A DNA stretch of 64,000 bases from Corydoras sp. C115 (lineage: Eukaryota; Chordata; Actinopteri; Siluriformes; Callichthyidae): NCBI GenBank assembly GCA_019802505.1, contig JAFMOC010000159.1, forward strand, positions 1,484,001-1,548,000, written 5' to 3'. The notes below the pieces were generated by a model. The model was not told where the DNA came from. It worked only from the letters and a program-made list of their open reading frames with translations, and made no database searches. The number at the start of each line of letters is the position of its first letter. Within the stretch, counting starts at the first letter, position 1. This document shows positions 42,876 to 52,625 of the stretch, piece by piece. Made by a program: the position numbers and the translations under genes.

Positions 42876-43220
42876 GGTCAGCTGATCAGCTGCTCCTGGA
42901 GGTACCGAGGTCCAAGCTTAAGCTCAGAGGGGACCGAGCCCTTTTGATTGTGGCTCCTAAGCTTTGGAATGACCTATCGCTATATGTTAGACAGGCCTTT
43001 TTACAGTCCACTTTTAAATCTAGTCACCCATTTTTACTCTCTGGCTTTTAACACACCATGATTTTACATTGGTTTTAATAACATTTTAGTGTTTGACTTG
43101 ATTTATTGTTTTATTGCTTATATTGTATTCTTGTTTTTTATCATTTTAAGTTTCAACACTGTACAGCACTTTGTTGCAGCCGCTGTTGTTTTTAAAGTGC
43201 TTTATAAATATCTATAATAA
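42876..43220 (+). mobile_element. CR1/L2-like LINE fragment, part 2 (3' end)
   Basis: Continuation of 38188-39147: ADQLLLEVPRSKLKLRG, DRAFLIVAPKLWNDLSLYVR and QAFLQSTFKSSHPFLLSGF, then a 3' UTR with CAGCACTTTGTTGCAGCC and GTGCTTTATAAATA, and an AATAAATAAA end. The C-terminal LINE phrase APKLWNDL confirms the join across the ERV. Confidence 0.8.
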
Positions 43221-43970
43221 ATAAATTTATCTGTAGTAACATGACCAATTCAGTTTGCAACCAATTCATAAAGTTTTAGCTGCAAGTCAAAACCAAGATT
43301 ACAGACAGGAGTGGCCTATTTGAAGAGTCAGAATCACCTTTTGCAGGAGTGATCAGATTCTCGGTTTTGCAAGCACCATTTTAAAGATGCTTAGTTTGAG
43401 TTAACTTTAAAAGTGTCCACAGACAGTGATAAAGTATATTTTTTTAATGTGTTCTGGTCCACAAACAGCCACAAACATCAACTCCATAACTGCCTCTATG
43501 TCCCATTTACCAGCAAGCAACAACCTGATCCTACATTCAGAGGCATGCATCTCAAAAAACATTTCACATTTCAAAAAACGCATACAACCCACTAGAGACA
43601 AAAGAGTTTGAAGTACAAAGTCAAAATATCCTTCCAAAAAACAATCAATGGAATAGGACAAAATACCAACCCAGAAAAAATGGATCAATTGACTGGGTGG
43701 AATCACTGAGGTTATATTTAATAACACGTGATACATCTAAGCTCACAAGAAAATCAATCTCTGTGATCCTATTTTGCAGTAGAGTACAAAAGACTTGTAC
43801 AAAAAATTTCATTGTGAATGTAATTTTTTTGAGAAATTATTGTCTATTTGTGAGGTTAGAAGACATGGTGAAAAAGAAGAAGCCTTAAAAAATGCATAGG
43901 TATTTAGACTAAAAAATTAATTACTAAAATTGCTCAAGAAAGATGTAGAAAATGATCAATAAATTTCCAA
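43221..43970. other. Unassigned intron sequence
   Basis: AT-rich sequence without a clear element; it may be decayed LINE sequence leading to 43971. Confidence 0.35.
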
Positions 43971-44336
43971 AAGACCAAAAGAAATTAACAAAATTAAAAA
44001 AAAAAAATTTAGATTTAATTCAAAGTCTTATAGGTCTTATATCAGAAAATCAAGCGCAATTTTAACTCCCAACATTAGGTAACTTAGATCTTTCTTGTAA
44101 ATTGACAGGAATCTACAGAATTCTCTCTAAAGCAACAGCTGCTAGATTAGCCAAATCAAAAATCGTATAGTACACAGCAATCAAATTGACTGTGTGCCTG
44201 GAAAATTGATTAATAATTAAAATTGAGTAATAATGTGCACTTGATTCAAAATATTTTGGATGATGCAGATTTGTTGGCTTAATAATAAAGCTGATTTGCT
44301 CTCCTAGTGGGAGATTGAAAGAGTGGGTAGCCATTA
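43971..44336 (+). mobile_element. Small Tx1/L1-like RT fragment
   Basis: Plus-strand frames read TGIYRILSKATAARLAKSK and, with frame changes, VCLEN-like and FGxCRFVGLIIKLICSPSG pieces. These match the RT segment between the WRPxSLL and YADD motifs of Tx1/L1-type LINEs. It is heavily decayed and has no ends. Confidence 0.45.
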
Positions 44337-44337
44337 T

Positions 44338-45150
44338 AGGGGTGTAACGGTGTATTAATCACAAAACGTTTGGTACAGGCCACACAGTTCAGTGTACACA
44401 GTCGCACAGTCGCACGTACACAGTTGCATGCCGAATACAATGGCAAGTACAGTGAGAAAGCTGTCTCACAGTGAACAAGCGTTTCATTAACTCAAATTGG
44501 AAAATAAAAAGTCCAATTCTGTGTATAAACCGCACACTACAAAATACCTTGCTGAAAAGCTATGAGAAACAGTAGAAGAGTGGAAGTTAGAAAGGTCAAA
44601 TTTTTTTATTGCAGTAACCACAGACAATTGCAAGAAACATTGTCAATGCTGTTAGTGATGCAAGGCTTGGTCCAGATATTAGATGCTTTGCCTATATCTT
44701 AAACTTAGCATCACAGAAAGCAATCACCAAAAATCAGAAGAACTCTTATTTCCCCATGGAAGCACAATAGCTGCACATATTTTGTAAAACAAGCAAGAAA
44801 TGCTTAACTTGACAAAATCAAGTTTCCTGTGAATGGTGTTTCCACGTGCTGGAACTCTAGTCATGAGATTGTTGAGCAGTACCTTGAGTACCTTAACCTA
44901 ACAAAGAAGGTTCTCAAAGGCAAAAAGTTTTACCCATCTATCTGATCAAGAAGTGAGAGATTCACGGTGAGCCAAGAGAAACTCTTCAGGGCAGAATTTC
45001 CACATCTGTCTTTTTAAGATTTGTAATTAATTTGTAATTGAGGACATTGTAAATCAGTAATTTTGCTGAGTTGTTATGTTGGTAGTGAATTCTGGATGAG
45101 TTTGCATGCAACATTCCAGAAGTTCTAAGTGATTCGAGATAGTTTTGCAA
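44338..45150 (+). mobile_element. hAT-superfamily transposon fossil (ZBED-like transposase)
   Basis: The left end AGGGGTGTAACGGTGTATT resembles a hAT terminal inverted repeat (CAGGGGTGT...). Transposase remnants: FIAVTTDN at about 44610, ARLGPDIRCFAYI at 44665, and MLNLTKSSFLVNGVSTCWNS then SHEIVEQYLEYLNL at 44800-44900. These match the catalytic and RW-type regions of hAT transposases (TDN; STRWNSSHEM). The right end and the C-terminal dimerisation region are not found. Confidence 0.7.
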
Positions 45151-45177
45151 AAGGTTTTTAAATCCATTTCCTGCATC

Positions 45178-45534
45178 TGTAACAGGTGCCTAGGGCACCT
45201 GTCACCTGTTCTCTGTTTCGTTCCGTTCGTTTGAGTTAATTAACATTCATTGGTCATTAGTTTTGTTAATTAATACCTTATTGTCATTGGTTTGTTTTGT
45301 GCACGTGGTCGGGTGTATTTTTGTATTTATTTCCATTGTTTCTCGTCCTCGGTGCTGGTCGTTGTGTTTAATGTCACTAGTCATTCATACCTCATGTTTT
45401 TTGGTGCTACTGCACCTTTAAATAAACACGTTCTTCTGCTACTAGCGTGCCTGGCTCCCTTCAGCGCGTGTAAACGCGGCGGCTCTGCGCTTCCTATGCG
45501 CAGCCGCTTTATTCCGAGGTAGACTACCGTGACA
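45178..45534 (+). mobile_element. Solo LTR with perfect GCATC target duplication
   Basis: 357 bp from TGTAACAGGTGCC to CTACCGTGACA, with GCATC on both sides (45173-45177 and 45535-45539). It contains CCTTTAAATAAACACG, a polyadenylation-like signal, and a GC-rich 3' end. The phrase ATTGGTTTGTTTTGT(G/T)CACGTG is shared with the LTRs at 49270/50246 and 60945. No internal sequence remains, as expected after LTR-LTR recombination. Orientation follows the polyadenylation signal. Confidence 0.85.
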
Positions 45535-45539
45535 GCATC

Positions 45540-46012
45540 GTGTTGGTGAAATATTGTGTAATGCTCAGCAAATTGCATGTACCCTTACCAGATTAAAAGT
45601 CACACTGACTTCTAATTGGCATGACTATACACAGAATTTACATTGAAAAATTCCATTGGGTTCAGGCAAAGAGAGCAAACGAGAGGCACAAACGAGAGAC
45701 TAAAGGTCAGAACCGGTAAGATAAGGACTGGTAGTAGAATCTTAAGTTTACATGTGCATGGCAATGTAACACTTTGTCAGGAACAAACTCAATCACATAC
45801 CTATTAAATATCATGAGCAGCTGAAAGGGATTAGGGCTTCTTTGTGTGACAAACCAAAACCAGTTCTTTTTTGATTGATGACTACATGTGGCAAATAACT
45901 AGGCTCAACACAGATAAAATTAATACTAAAATTTTAACTTTATGGTTTTTATAATACGTTTGAACTTTCAAAATGTAAACAACATAAACACTAAAACTGC
46001 TGAATTTTGTAC
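45540..46012. other. ank1 intron, no recognised element
   Basis: Nothing recognised in these ~470 bp. Confidence 0.4.
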
Positions 46013-46085
46013 CTTCATCCTCAGACACGTCGAGGTTTTCATCAACTGTTTCAGGTAAACTCATCTGATGTTTTTCAGTAGTGTT
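46013..46085 (-). CDS. ank1: ank1 exon: post-repeat linker (SLPETVDE segment)
   Basis: The translation [20 protein letters not shown] then SEDEG matches the ANK1 signature [21 protein letters not shown]; ANK2 has a distinct KLNVPETMTEVLDVSDEEG. This is the main reason for naming the gene ank1. The exon is 73 nt, phase 0 in and phase 1 out, with a TTTTTCAG acceptor and a GTAC donor. The intron that follows is 16.8 kb. Confidence 0.95.
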
Positions 46086-47027
46086 CTGAAAAATACATTA
46101 GTAAAAGGTTTATGTATAGACTCCACAGCCAATTTATTACGTACACCTACTTGTTTTCTTCTATAATTATTGTCCATTTTAGCAGATTCGTTTATAAAAA
46201 AGTTAAATTTTCAACATTTAAAACCTATTCCCTATCAGTTTATTTGTTAATGTTCTTAAGACACTTTAGTCAGGAACCCACAGAACAACCATTAATTACT
46301 TGGTGATGAACTGTGCAAAAACAGAGGTACTTTATCTGTTTTAAAATTTAGCACATATAGCAAAAATATAGATATGTCATTATGTGCAGAGAACCCTCAC
46401 CATAACCCACACATCTTTGTAATGAATTAGAACAGAAACTGAGATGCAAGCCAGAGCTCCACACTCAAGAAGCTGGTTTACTTTTAGCTCATAGATTTAC
46501 TAAAATTACTGCCATTGTAAGTGCAGATACTGTTCGTAATTCTGAATCACAATCAATCTTTTGAAGTAGATTACAAACACAGTCATTTACTTTTGGGTTT
46601 GATTCATTTCTTTAGATATAGGTGCAGATTTCAGGTTTAATAGTGTTGGGTTGGTGATCTGGAATTGTCTGTGCTGGTCTGTGCTTAATTTCTCTTGGAC
46701 TGGTGATGTTGTGGTCCTGCCGAAATGTCCTCAGTAAACTTGAAAATATACACCTGATTATTACACAAGCTGTACATAAGAGTCCTGCATTATTGATGCT
46801 GACCAGCTGCACAAGGAGGATGAGTCAAGGATTGAGACATGGTCCTCCAAAGGTCTTTTCATTAAAAAAAAAAAAAAAAAAAATTCTAATAGGTTTTTCC
46901 TTGCCACTGTTGCTTCGACTTGTACTTTGGGGTTCAGGCTCTGAATACTGTATGCTTTGTGTCATTTGTGATGTAAATAATGAACATGAACTTGAATTGT
47001 AAATAAAAATGTAAAAAAAAATCTTAC
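46086..47027. other. ank1 intron where a conserved exon is expected
   Basis: In vertebrate ANK1 an exon encoding [20 protein letters not shown] lies between the two exons that flank this interval. I read the minus strand in all frames and found no trace. An A-run is at 46863-46882. A remnant-like phrase near 46900-47000 (TTTGTGATGTAAATAATGAA) resembles a TE 3' tail. Confidence 0.6.
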
Positions 47028-47126
47028 TGCAGTGGATTCATTGGGTTGTGCACCATACTTGAGAAGCAAGTTCACAATCTCTACATGTCCCTGTTGTGCA
47101 GCCTGATGAAGAGGAGTATATCCCAC
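47028..47126 (-). CDS. ank1: ank1 exon: ankyrin repeat (HQAAQQGH)
   Basis: The translation is [20 protein letters not shown] then LLKYGAQPNESTA, 33 residues, one ankyrin repeat. ANK1 has [20 protein letters not shown] here. The exon is 99 nt, phase 0-0, with acceptor TTTTAAG and donor GTAAGA. The consensus TPLHxAA and the LL helix positions are intact. Confidence 0.95.
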
Positions 47127-47215
47127 CTTAAAATAAAAGCATCACAGAGTATATTAAATATTATGAGAACTCGTTAAAGTGATATAAAAATATAAAACAA
47201 ATTGTATCAATATAC

Positions 47216-47314
47216 CATAGTCTTGCTGTTGACATTGGCCTGTTGCTGCAAAAGGAACTTGACCATTTTATTGTTCCCATAATGACATGCCATATGAAGT
47301 GGAGTGTAACCCAT
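47216..47314 (-). CDS. ank1: ank1 exon: ankyrin repeat (HYGNNKMVKF)
   Basis: The translation is MGYTPLHMACHYGNNKMVKF then LLQQQANVNSKTM, one 33-residue repeat, matching ANK1 [20 protein letters not shown]. 99 nt, phase 0-0, with a TTTTTTAG acceptor and a GTATAT donor. Only 89 bp of intron separates it from the next exon at 47028-47126. Confidence 0.95.
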
Positions 47315-47389
47315 CTAAAAAAAGAAACAATAATAATGCAATATAAAAAAACAAGAAAAAGGCCACACAGTCTTATGCAAAAACTTAGA

Positions 47390-49269
47390 AACCCTTGTGT
47401 ACCCTGCCTGAATTACGGTTATCAGGGCCCCACCCTGGAGCCAGGCCCAGTGATCATCAGCGACTTTCCAATGGTGCCCGACCTGGCCCAGCATGAAGGA
47501 GCCTGGGCTTTGCGATTGGAACTTGGAACTTTACTTCACTGGCAGGGAAGGAGCTTAAGCTGGGGTGGGAGGTTGAGAGATACCAGCAACATATTGTCGG
47601 GCTCACCTCAACGCAAAGTTCGGGGTCTGAATCCAATCTCCTTGGGAGGGGCTGGACTCTTTTCTGGAGTTGCCCATGGTGAGAGGTGTCGGCCGGGTGT
47701 GGGCTTTCTTGTGGCCCCCCCGGCATTATGCGTGTATGTTGGGGTTTTATCCGGTGGATGAGAGGGTAGCTTCCTTACGCCTTCGGGTTGGGGGAACGGG
47801 TTCTGACTGTTGTCTGCGCTTATGCAGAGTACCCAGCCTTCTTAAAATCTGTGGGCACTTTCCAGTACCCCCCCTGGAGACTCTGTTGTCCTACCGGGGG
47901 ACTTCAACGGTCTTGTGGGCAATGACAGTGAGACCTGGAGAGGTGTGATTGGAAGGAACAGCCTGTATGATCTAAACCCGAGTGGTGTTCAGTTGTAGGA
48001 CATGGTGCCACAGTTCAATGATCAACTTTGTACTTGTGTCATTGGACTTGCGGGCATGTGTCTTGGACACTCGGGTGAAGAGAGGAGCTGTACTGTCAAC
48101 TGATCACCACCTGGTGGTGAATTGGATCAGTTGGTGGGGGAAGATGCCGGTTAGATCAGGCAGACCCAAACGTATAGTGAGAGTTTGCTGGGAAAGTCTG
48201 GCAGAACTCGTCAGATGGATTTTCAACTCTCACCTTCGTCAGAGCTTCAACCACATCCCGGGGAAGGTAGGGGACATTGAGTCTGAATGGGCCACGTTTA
48301 GTTCCTCTACTGTTGAGGCGGCGGACGGGAGCTGTGGTCGCAAAGTAGTTGGTGCCTGTCGTGGTGGTAACCCTCGAACACAGTGGTGATCACCCCATGT
48401 GAGAGATGCCATCAAGCTGAAGAAGAGTTATATCAGGCATGGTTGGCCTGTGGGACTCCAGAAGCAGCTGACCAGTACTGAAAAGCCAGGTGATTTGCAG
48501 CGTTGTGCTTTGCAGAGACAAAAACCCGGGTGTGGGAGTTTGATGAGGCCTTGTAAAGTGACTTTTTGTCGACTCCAAGACAATTCTGGCAAACTGTCAG
48601 ACGACTCAGGAGGGGAAAGCAGTGTGCCACTAACACAGCATATAGTGGAGCTGGTGCACTGTTGGTGGTGCACTGGGGATGTCATTAGGCGGTGGAAGGA
48701 ATACTTCAAGGACCTTCACAATCCCACCAATATGCCCTATGGAGAGGAGTCAGAGGACCCGAGAGGAGGTTTGTCAATCACTGGGGCTGAGGTTACTAAG
48801 GTAGTTAGATAGCTCCATGGTGGTAGGGCTTCAGGGGTGGATGAAATCCATCTGGAGTTCCTCCGTTGTGAGGCAGTCTTGGTTGACACACCTTTTCAAC
48901 ATTGCATGGTCATCAGGAGCAGTGCCTCTGGACTAGCAGACAGGGGTGGTGGTACCTCTTTTCAAAACAGGGGACTGGAGGGTGTGTTCCAACTACAGGG
49001 GAATTACACTCCTCGGCTTCGCCGGTGAAGTTTATGCAGGTATACTGGAGAAGAGAGTCCGGCTGTCGAACCTCAGATTCAGGATGAGCAGTGTGGGTTT
49101 CGTCCTGGTCATGGAACACTGGACCAGCTCTTTAATCTCTCCAGGATCCCTGAGGTTTCATGGGAGTTTGTCCAATCAGTCTACATGTGTTTTGTGGCTC
49201 TGAATGGCTCTCCCTACTAGGTGCGGAGTAGGAGCTTGGTTCACATGGCCGGCAGTAAGTCTTCCATGG
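47390..49269 (+). mobile_element. Rex3-type (RTE clade) LINE, 5' part
   Basis: The plus strand carries characteristic Rex3/RTE sequence, for instance VLDTRVKRGAVLSTDHHLVV (about 48065-48120), PGKVGDIESEWATFSSSTVE (48255-48315) and GRKVVGACRGGNP. RT phrases follow: TGAVPLDWQTG-like and CSNYRGITLLGFAGEVYAGI (48975-49035), then LEKRVR and QCGFRPG-like readings. Many deletions and frame changes make it a fossil. It is split at 49269 by a short LTR element. Confidence 0.85.
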
Positions 49270-49722
49270 TGTTACATGTGCCTGTGGCACCTGTCCCTCG
49301 TTTGGGGTGGTAATTGTCTTCGTTGGGTGATTGGTTTGTTTTGTTCACGTGTTTAGTTCCTTTTGTATTTTTGAGTTTTCCTTCCCTTCGGCGCACGTCT
49401 TTATTTTGTGGTTTCTATACCCAATGTTATGTTGTTTTGTTTGTTCCCCATTTTCGTTGGTGTCCCGTCACCAATTTTAATTAAATTAAACATTTTGGAT
49501 TTTATCCCGGTGTTTGGACTCTCCTTCCGCGTTCAACCACGGTACGGCGCTGCGCACCTTCTCCGCGTGGGTCGTATACCGTGGGAGCGTTCGCCGTGGA
49601 CCCACGCACGCATTTTTCCCCGCGTGGTCGGTACCCGGGAGCGCTCACTAGGCGCGAGCGGCTGAACGCAGCAACTCCGCGTTAGCCGCCCTCCTCCCAG
49701 GGAAAAACGGACGGCGGTAACA
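49270..49722 (+). repeat. 5' LTR of the TRIM-like element
   Basis: TG...CA ends. It contains TTCACGTGTTTAG and a GC-rich 3' half with an imperfect palindrome around CGTGGGTCGTATACCGTGGG. Left flank is CATGG. Confidence 0.93.
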
Positions 49723-49769
49723 GAAAGACGTGCCTAAATATCTGGAGAGTTCCAGACACCAGGCGTCGC

Positions 49770-50045
49770 CCATTGCCGAGTCGGATTACCAGAGGCCGCC
49801 CGCTGACGATTCCGAGTACCAGGGACCGCCCACTGCTGAGTATGAGCATCAGGGACTGCCCACTTCCGTGTCGGAGCACCGGGGACTGCCTGCTGCGTGG
49901 CCCGGGCACCGGCGGCCGCCCGTCGCTGTTTCTGCGCGTCAGAGGCCGTTCGCCGCCGATCCCGAACACCAGGGGCCGCCCCCTCGCCGACTACAAGCAC
50001 CAGGGTCCTCCCGCCGCCGACTCTGAGCACCTGGGGCGCTCTCCC
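49770..50045 (+). repeat. 30-bp minisatellite coding a decapeptide repeat, inside the TRIM-like element
   Basis: About nine units in the pattern CAG-GGR-CYG-CCC-..., each 30 bp and so ten codons. In the plus frame the units read like QRPPADDSEY, QGPPTAEYEH, QGLPTSVSEH, RRPPVAVSAR and QRPFAADPEH. One unit near 49975 has 31 bp and shifts the frame. The opposite strand is also open, which follows from the repeat structure and high GC. No ATG precedes the frame close to the LTR, so translation is unproven. Confidence 0.85.
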
Positions 50046-50245
50046 CGCCTCGCCACTAGAGGGCGCTGATTCGCGCCCCCGCAAGGAGATGTAGTACTCC
50101 ATGCCGTCAGCAGGGGGCATCCAGCATGCCTCATTACCAGAGGGACCTTTCCACCCCCTTTTTTTATGAGAACTGTTTGTTATCTTTTTTATTTATTTTT
50201 TGTTGGGTCACTGTCCTTTTTTGCGCGACCCTTGGGGTGGGGGTA

Positions 50246-50701
50246 TGTTACAGGTGCCTGTGGCACCTGTCCCTCGTTTGGGGTGGTAATTGTCTTCGTT
50301 GGGTGATTGGTTTGTTTTGTTCACGTGTTTAGTTCCTTTTGTATTTTTTCTGAGTTTTCCTTCCCTTCGGCGCATGTCTTTATTTTGTGGTTTCTATACC
50401 CAATGTTATGTTGTTTTGTTTGTTCCCCATTTTCGTTGGTGTCCCGTCACCAATTTTTATTAAATTAAACATTTTGGATTTTATCCCGGTGTTTGGACTC
50501 TCCTTCCGCGTTCAACCACGGTACGGCGCTGCGCACCTTCTCCGCGTGGGTCGTATACCGTGGGAGCGTTCGCCGTGGACCCACGCACGCATTTTTCCCT
50601 GCGTGGTCGGTACCCGGGAGCGCTCACTAGGCGCGAGCGGCTGAACGCAGCAACTCCGCATTAGCCGCCCTCCTCCGGGGAAGAACGGACAGCCTCTAAC
50701 A
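50246..50701 (+). repeat. 3' LTR of the TRIM-like element
   Basis: Partner of 49270-49722; differences are a few substitutions and short indels (for example TTTTTTCTGAG against TTTTTGAG, and CCGGGGAAG against CCAGGGAAA near the end). Right flank is CATGG. Confidence 0.93.
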
Positions 50702-51345
50702 CATGGCTTCCATAAGACTTGTTTCCAATGAGGGTTGAACTCCATCAGGGTTGTCCTTTGTTACCATTTCTGTTCATAATTTATATAGAAAGAATTTCTA
50801 GGCGTAGCCAGGGGATGAAAAGTGTCCGGTTTGGTGATCTAACGATCACGTTTTGCTGCTGTTTACAGATGATATAGTCCTGTTAGCGTCTGGGATGAGA
50901 ATCAGCACTTCCAAATCTGAGGCCATGGTTCTCAGTCGGAAAAGGGTGGAGAGTCCTCTCTGGGTCAGGAATGAGATCTTGCCTTAAATGGAGAAGGGTG
51001 TCTAGGCTCTCCCTTACAGATAGGGTAAGAATCTCGGTCATCCGTGAGAGACTCAGAGTATAGCCTCTATTCCTCCGCATTGAAAGGAGCCAGTTGAGGT
51101 GGTTCGGACTTCTGATAAGGATACCTCCTTACCAGGGAGGTGTTTCAGGTAAGTACAACTGAGAGGAGACCCTGGGGAAGACCCAGGACACACAGGAGGG
51201 ATCATATCTCCCAGTTGGTCTGGGACGCCTCGGGGTTCCCCCAGTTGAGCTAGTGGAGGTGGCTGGGGCGAGGGAGGTCTGGGCCTCTCTACTTAGGTTG
51301 CTGCCCAAGCGACCCAAACTCCAGAGAAGCGGAAGATAATGGATG
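50702..51345 (+). mobile_element. Rex3-type LINE, 3' part
   Basis: RT remnants: EGLNSIRVVLCYHFCS-like readings with FIIYIERISRRSQG and KSVRFGDLTITFCCCLQMI (the YADD region is decayed), then MRISTSKSEAMVLSRKRVES. An internal deletion joins this to LSLTDRVRISVIRERLRV-like and RRPWGRPRTHRRDHIS. The 3' end GGAAGATAATGGATGGATGG is the typical RTE/Rex3 short-repeat tail. Confidence 0.85.
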
Positions 51346-51552
51346 GATGGAGAGATATTTCAGGAGCATGCTGTTCGTGTTTGTGACTTTTATTTTTTTT
51401 ACTGATATGTGTTTTGCCAATATGTTCCCCAGTTCCTGTCACTTCTGTTTTTTTTATATTCCTCCTATTCTCTGTATTGTTGTGCTTGCATTGCATATTT
51501 GTTACATTCTAATTGTTTACCATCAAAAATGTATGCTTTTTTAAAATTATTC

Positions 51553-51655
51553 ATTCATTCATTATCTTCCGCTTTATTCTATATTAGGGTCGCGGGGGGG
51601 TTCCCCATGCCCATCCAGGGGAGAACACTTCGGGCACTGGGCAAATACACCCAGG
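51553..51655 (-). mobile_element. SINE fragment (3' end only)
   Basis: Reverse-oriented SINE tail: ATTCATTCATTATCTTCCGC, TATTAGGGTCGCGG, CCATCCAGGGGAGAACAC and GGCAAATACACCCAGGA. It breaks off where the full-length copies continue with CAGGGCGCCAAT. Confidence 0.85.
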
Positions 51656-52147
51656 AATGGAATGTTCATGGTTGCAGTCAGTGGTTAGGAGTCCTATGGT
51701 CAACATTCTTAAAATCAATGTAGTCAAATTGGTCTGTACACAAAGCATCCCAGTGGCCAATAAATCTCAGCCCATATCCTTTAGTGTTGCGAATTTTTTT
51801 TCAGCTGCCTCTGAGAAGGAGGCAAATTCCTTGACTTTGGATGAATGTTATTCATTCATCTTTGGAATTGGCTTTCTTTGGCTAAGAAAGTGGCTTTTGT
51901 TCATTAAATTCCATAAGTAAATCTAAATCATGTAGCCCAAAGTGTGTCTTTTTAATCGATTTTTCAAATCCTGAAAATATGAATTTTCACATTGATTTGT
52001 AATCCAGTAGTATCATACCAAAATAATAATTGTATAAAAAAAAAATGTATGAAAAAAACTTTATGATATTTTTGCATAGTTTAAATAATTTACAATAATA
52101 ATAATGATAATAATAATACAAATGGAATATTTGTATATTTATCATAC
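51656..52147. other. AT-rich ank1 intron
   Basis: Nothing recognised apart from an (AAT)n-rich stretch near 52090-52125. Confidence 0.4.
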
Positions 52148-52246
52148 CCTTGTGGCAGCACACAATGATGAACCATGCTTCACCAGAATGTCAGCAATGT
52201 CTACATGTCCTTTCTGAGCAACAAGATGAAGAGGGGTAAGGCCACT
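52148..52246 (-). CDS. ank1: ank1 exon: ankyrin repeat (HLVAQKGH)
   Basis: The translation is [20 protein letters not shown] then LVKHGSSLCAATR, one repeat of 33 residues. ANK1 has [20 protein letters not shown]. The LVAQ in place of the more usual LAAQ is shared with ANK1 and supports the paralogue call. 99 nt, phase 0-0, with acceptor TTTTAG and donor GTATGA. Confidence 0.95.
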
Positions 52247-52427
52247 CTAAAAAAAATAAGACATAAAAAGTGACAATTAATACAATGATTTATGAAAGTA
52301 ATATTATATATAGCACAACATATATATTGAAAAAATGCTAATTAAAACTACTCCAGTGTATTTGGTTTGTAATACACACATTCTGCTGTTGACACTAGTG
52401 TAATTAAAGTAAGAGTAATGACAGTGC

Positions 52428-52625
52428 CTTGTTGCTCTGGTTGACATTAGCTTGTTTAGACATAAGCAATGAGACCATGTCTGCTTGACCCTCTTGAGAA
52501 GCCAAATGCAATGGAGTAATTCCCTGTGAAGATTCAGCATTGACAGAAGCTCCATGTTGAAGAAGACAATTGGCAACATCTATCTGGTTTTGCTTGGATG
52601 CAATGTGAAGCGGGGTATAGCCATT
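52428..52625 (-). CDS. ank1: ank1 exon: two ankyrin repeats, GC splice donor
   Basis: The translation is [66 protein letters not shown]: two repeats in 198 nt, phase 0-0. ANK1 has [20 protein letters not shown] and [20 protein letters not shown]. The acceptor is TTTATAG. The donor is AACAAG|GCACTG: a GC donor with a weak match after the first two bases. No in-frame GT donor is available nearby, and the protein alignment fixes the border after NK. Confidence 0.93.

Larger units (their letters stand above)
49270..50701 (+). mobile_element. Short non-autonomous LTR retrotransposon (TRIM-like)
   Basis: A 1.43-kb element with two LTRs (49270-49722, 453 bp; 50246-50701, 456 bp) that are nearly identical by eye. 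Both begin TGTTACA(T/G)GTGCCTG and end TAACA. The target duplication CATGG is perfect (49265-49269 and 50702-50706). The interior is only 523 bp and encodes no gag, protease, RT or integrase. Instead it holds about nine 30-bp tandem units. A purine-rich GGGGTGGGGGTA precedes the right LTR. High LTR identity suggests a recent insertion, which must have used enzymes supplied by another element. Confidence 0.93.

Noticed and set aside
49770..50045. CRISPR-like spacing of 30-bp repeats
   Set aside because: Units are contiguous and diverged without spacers, and the genome is vertebrate; it is a minisatellite.
49734..50120. 128-codon minus-strand frame in the TRIM-like element
   Set aside because: It is antisense of the GC-rich 30-bp repeat; open on both strands because of repeat structure, with no recognisable domain.
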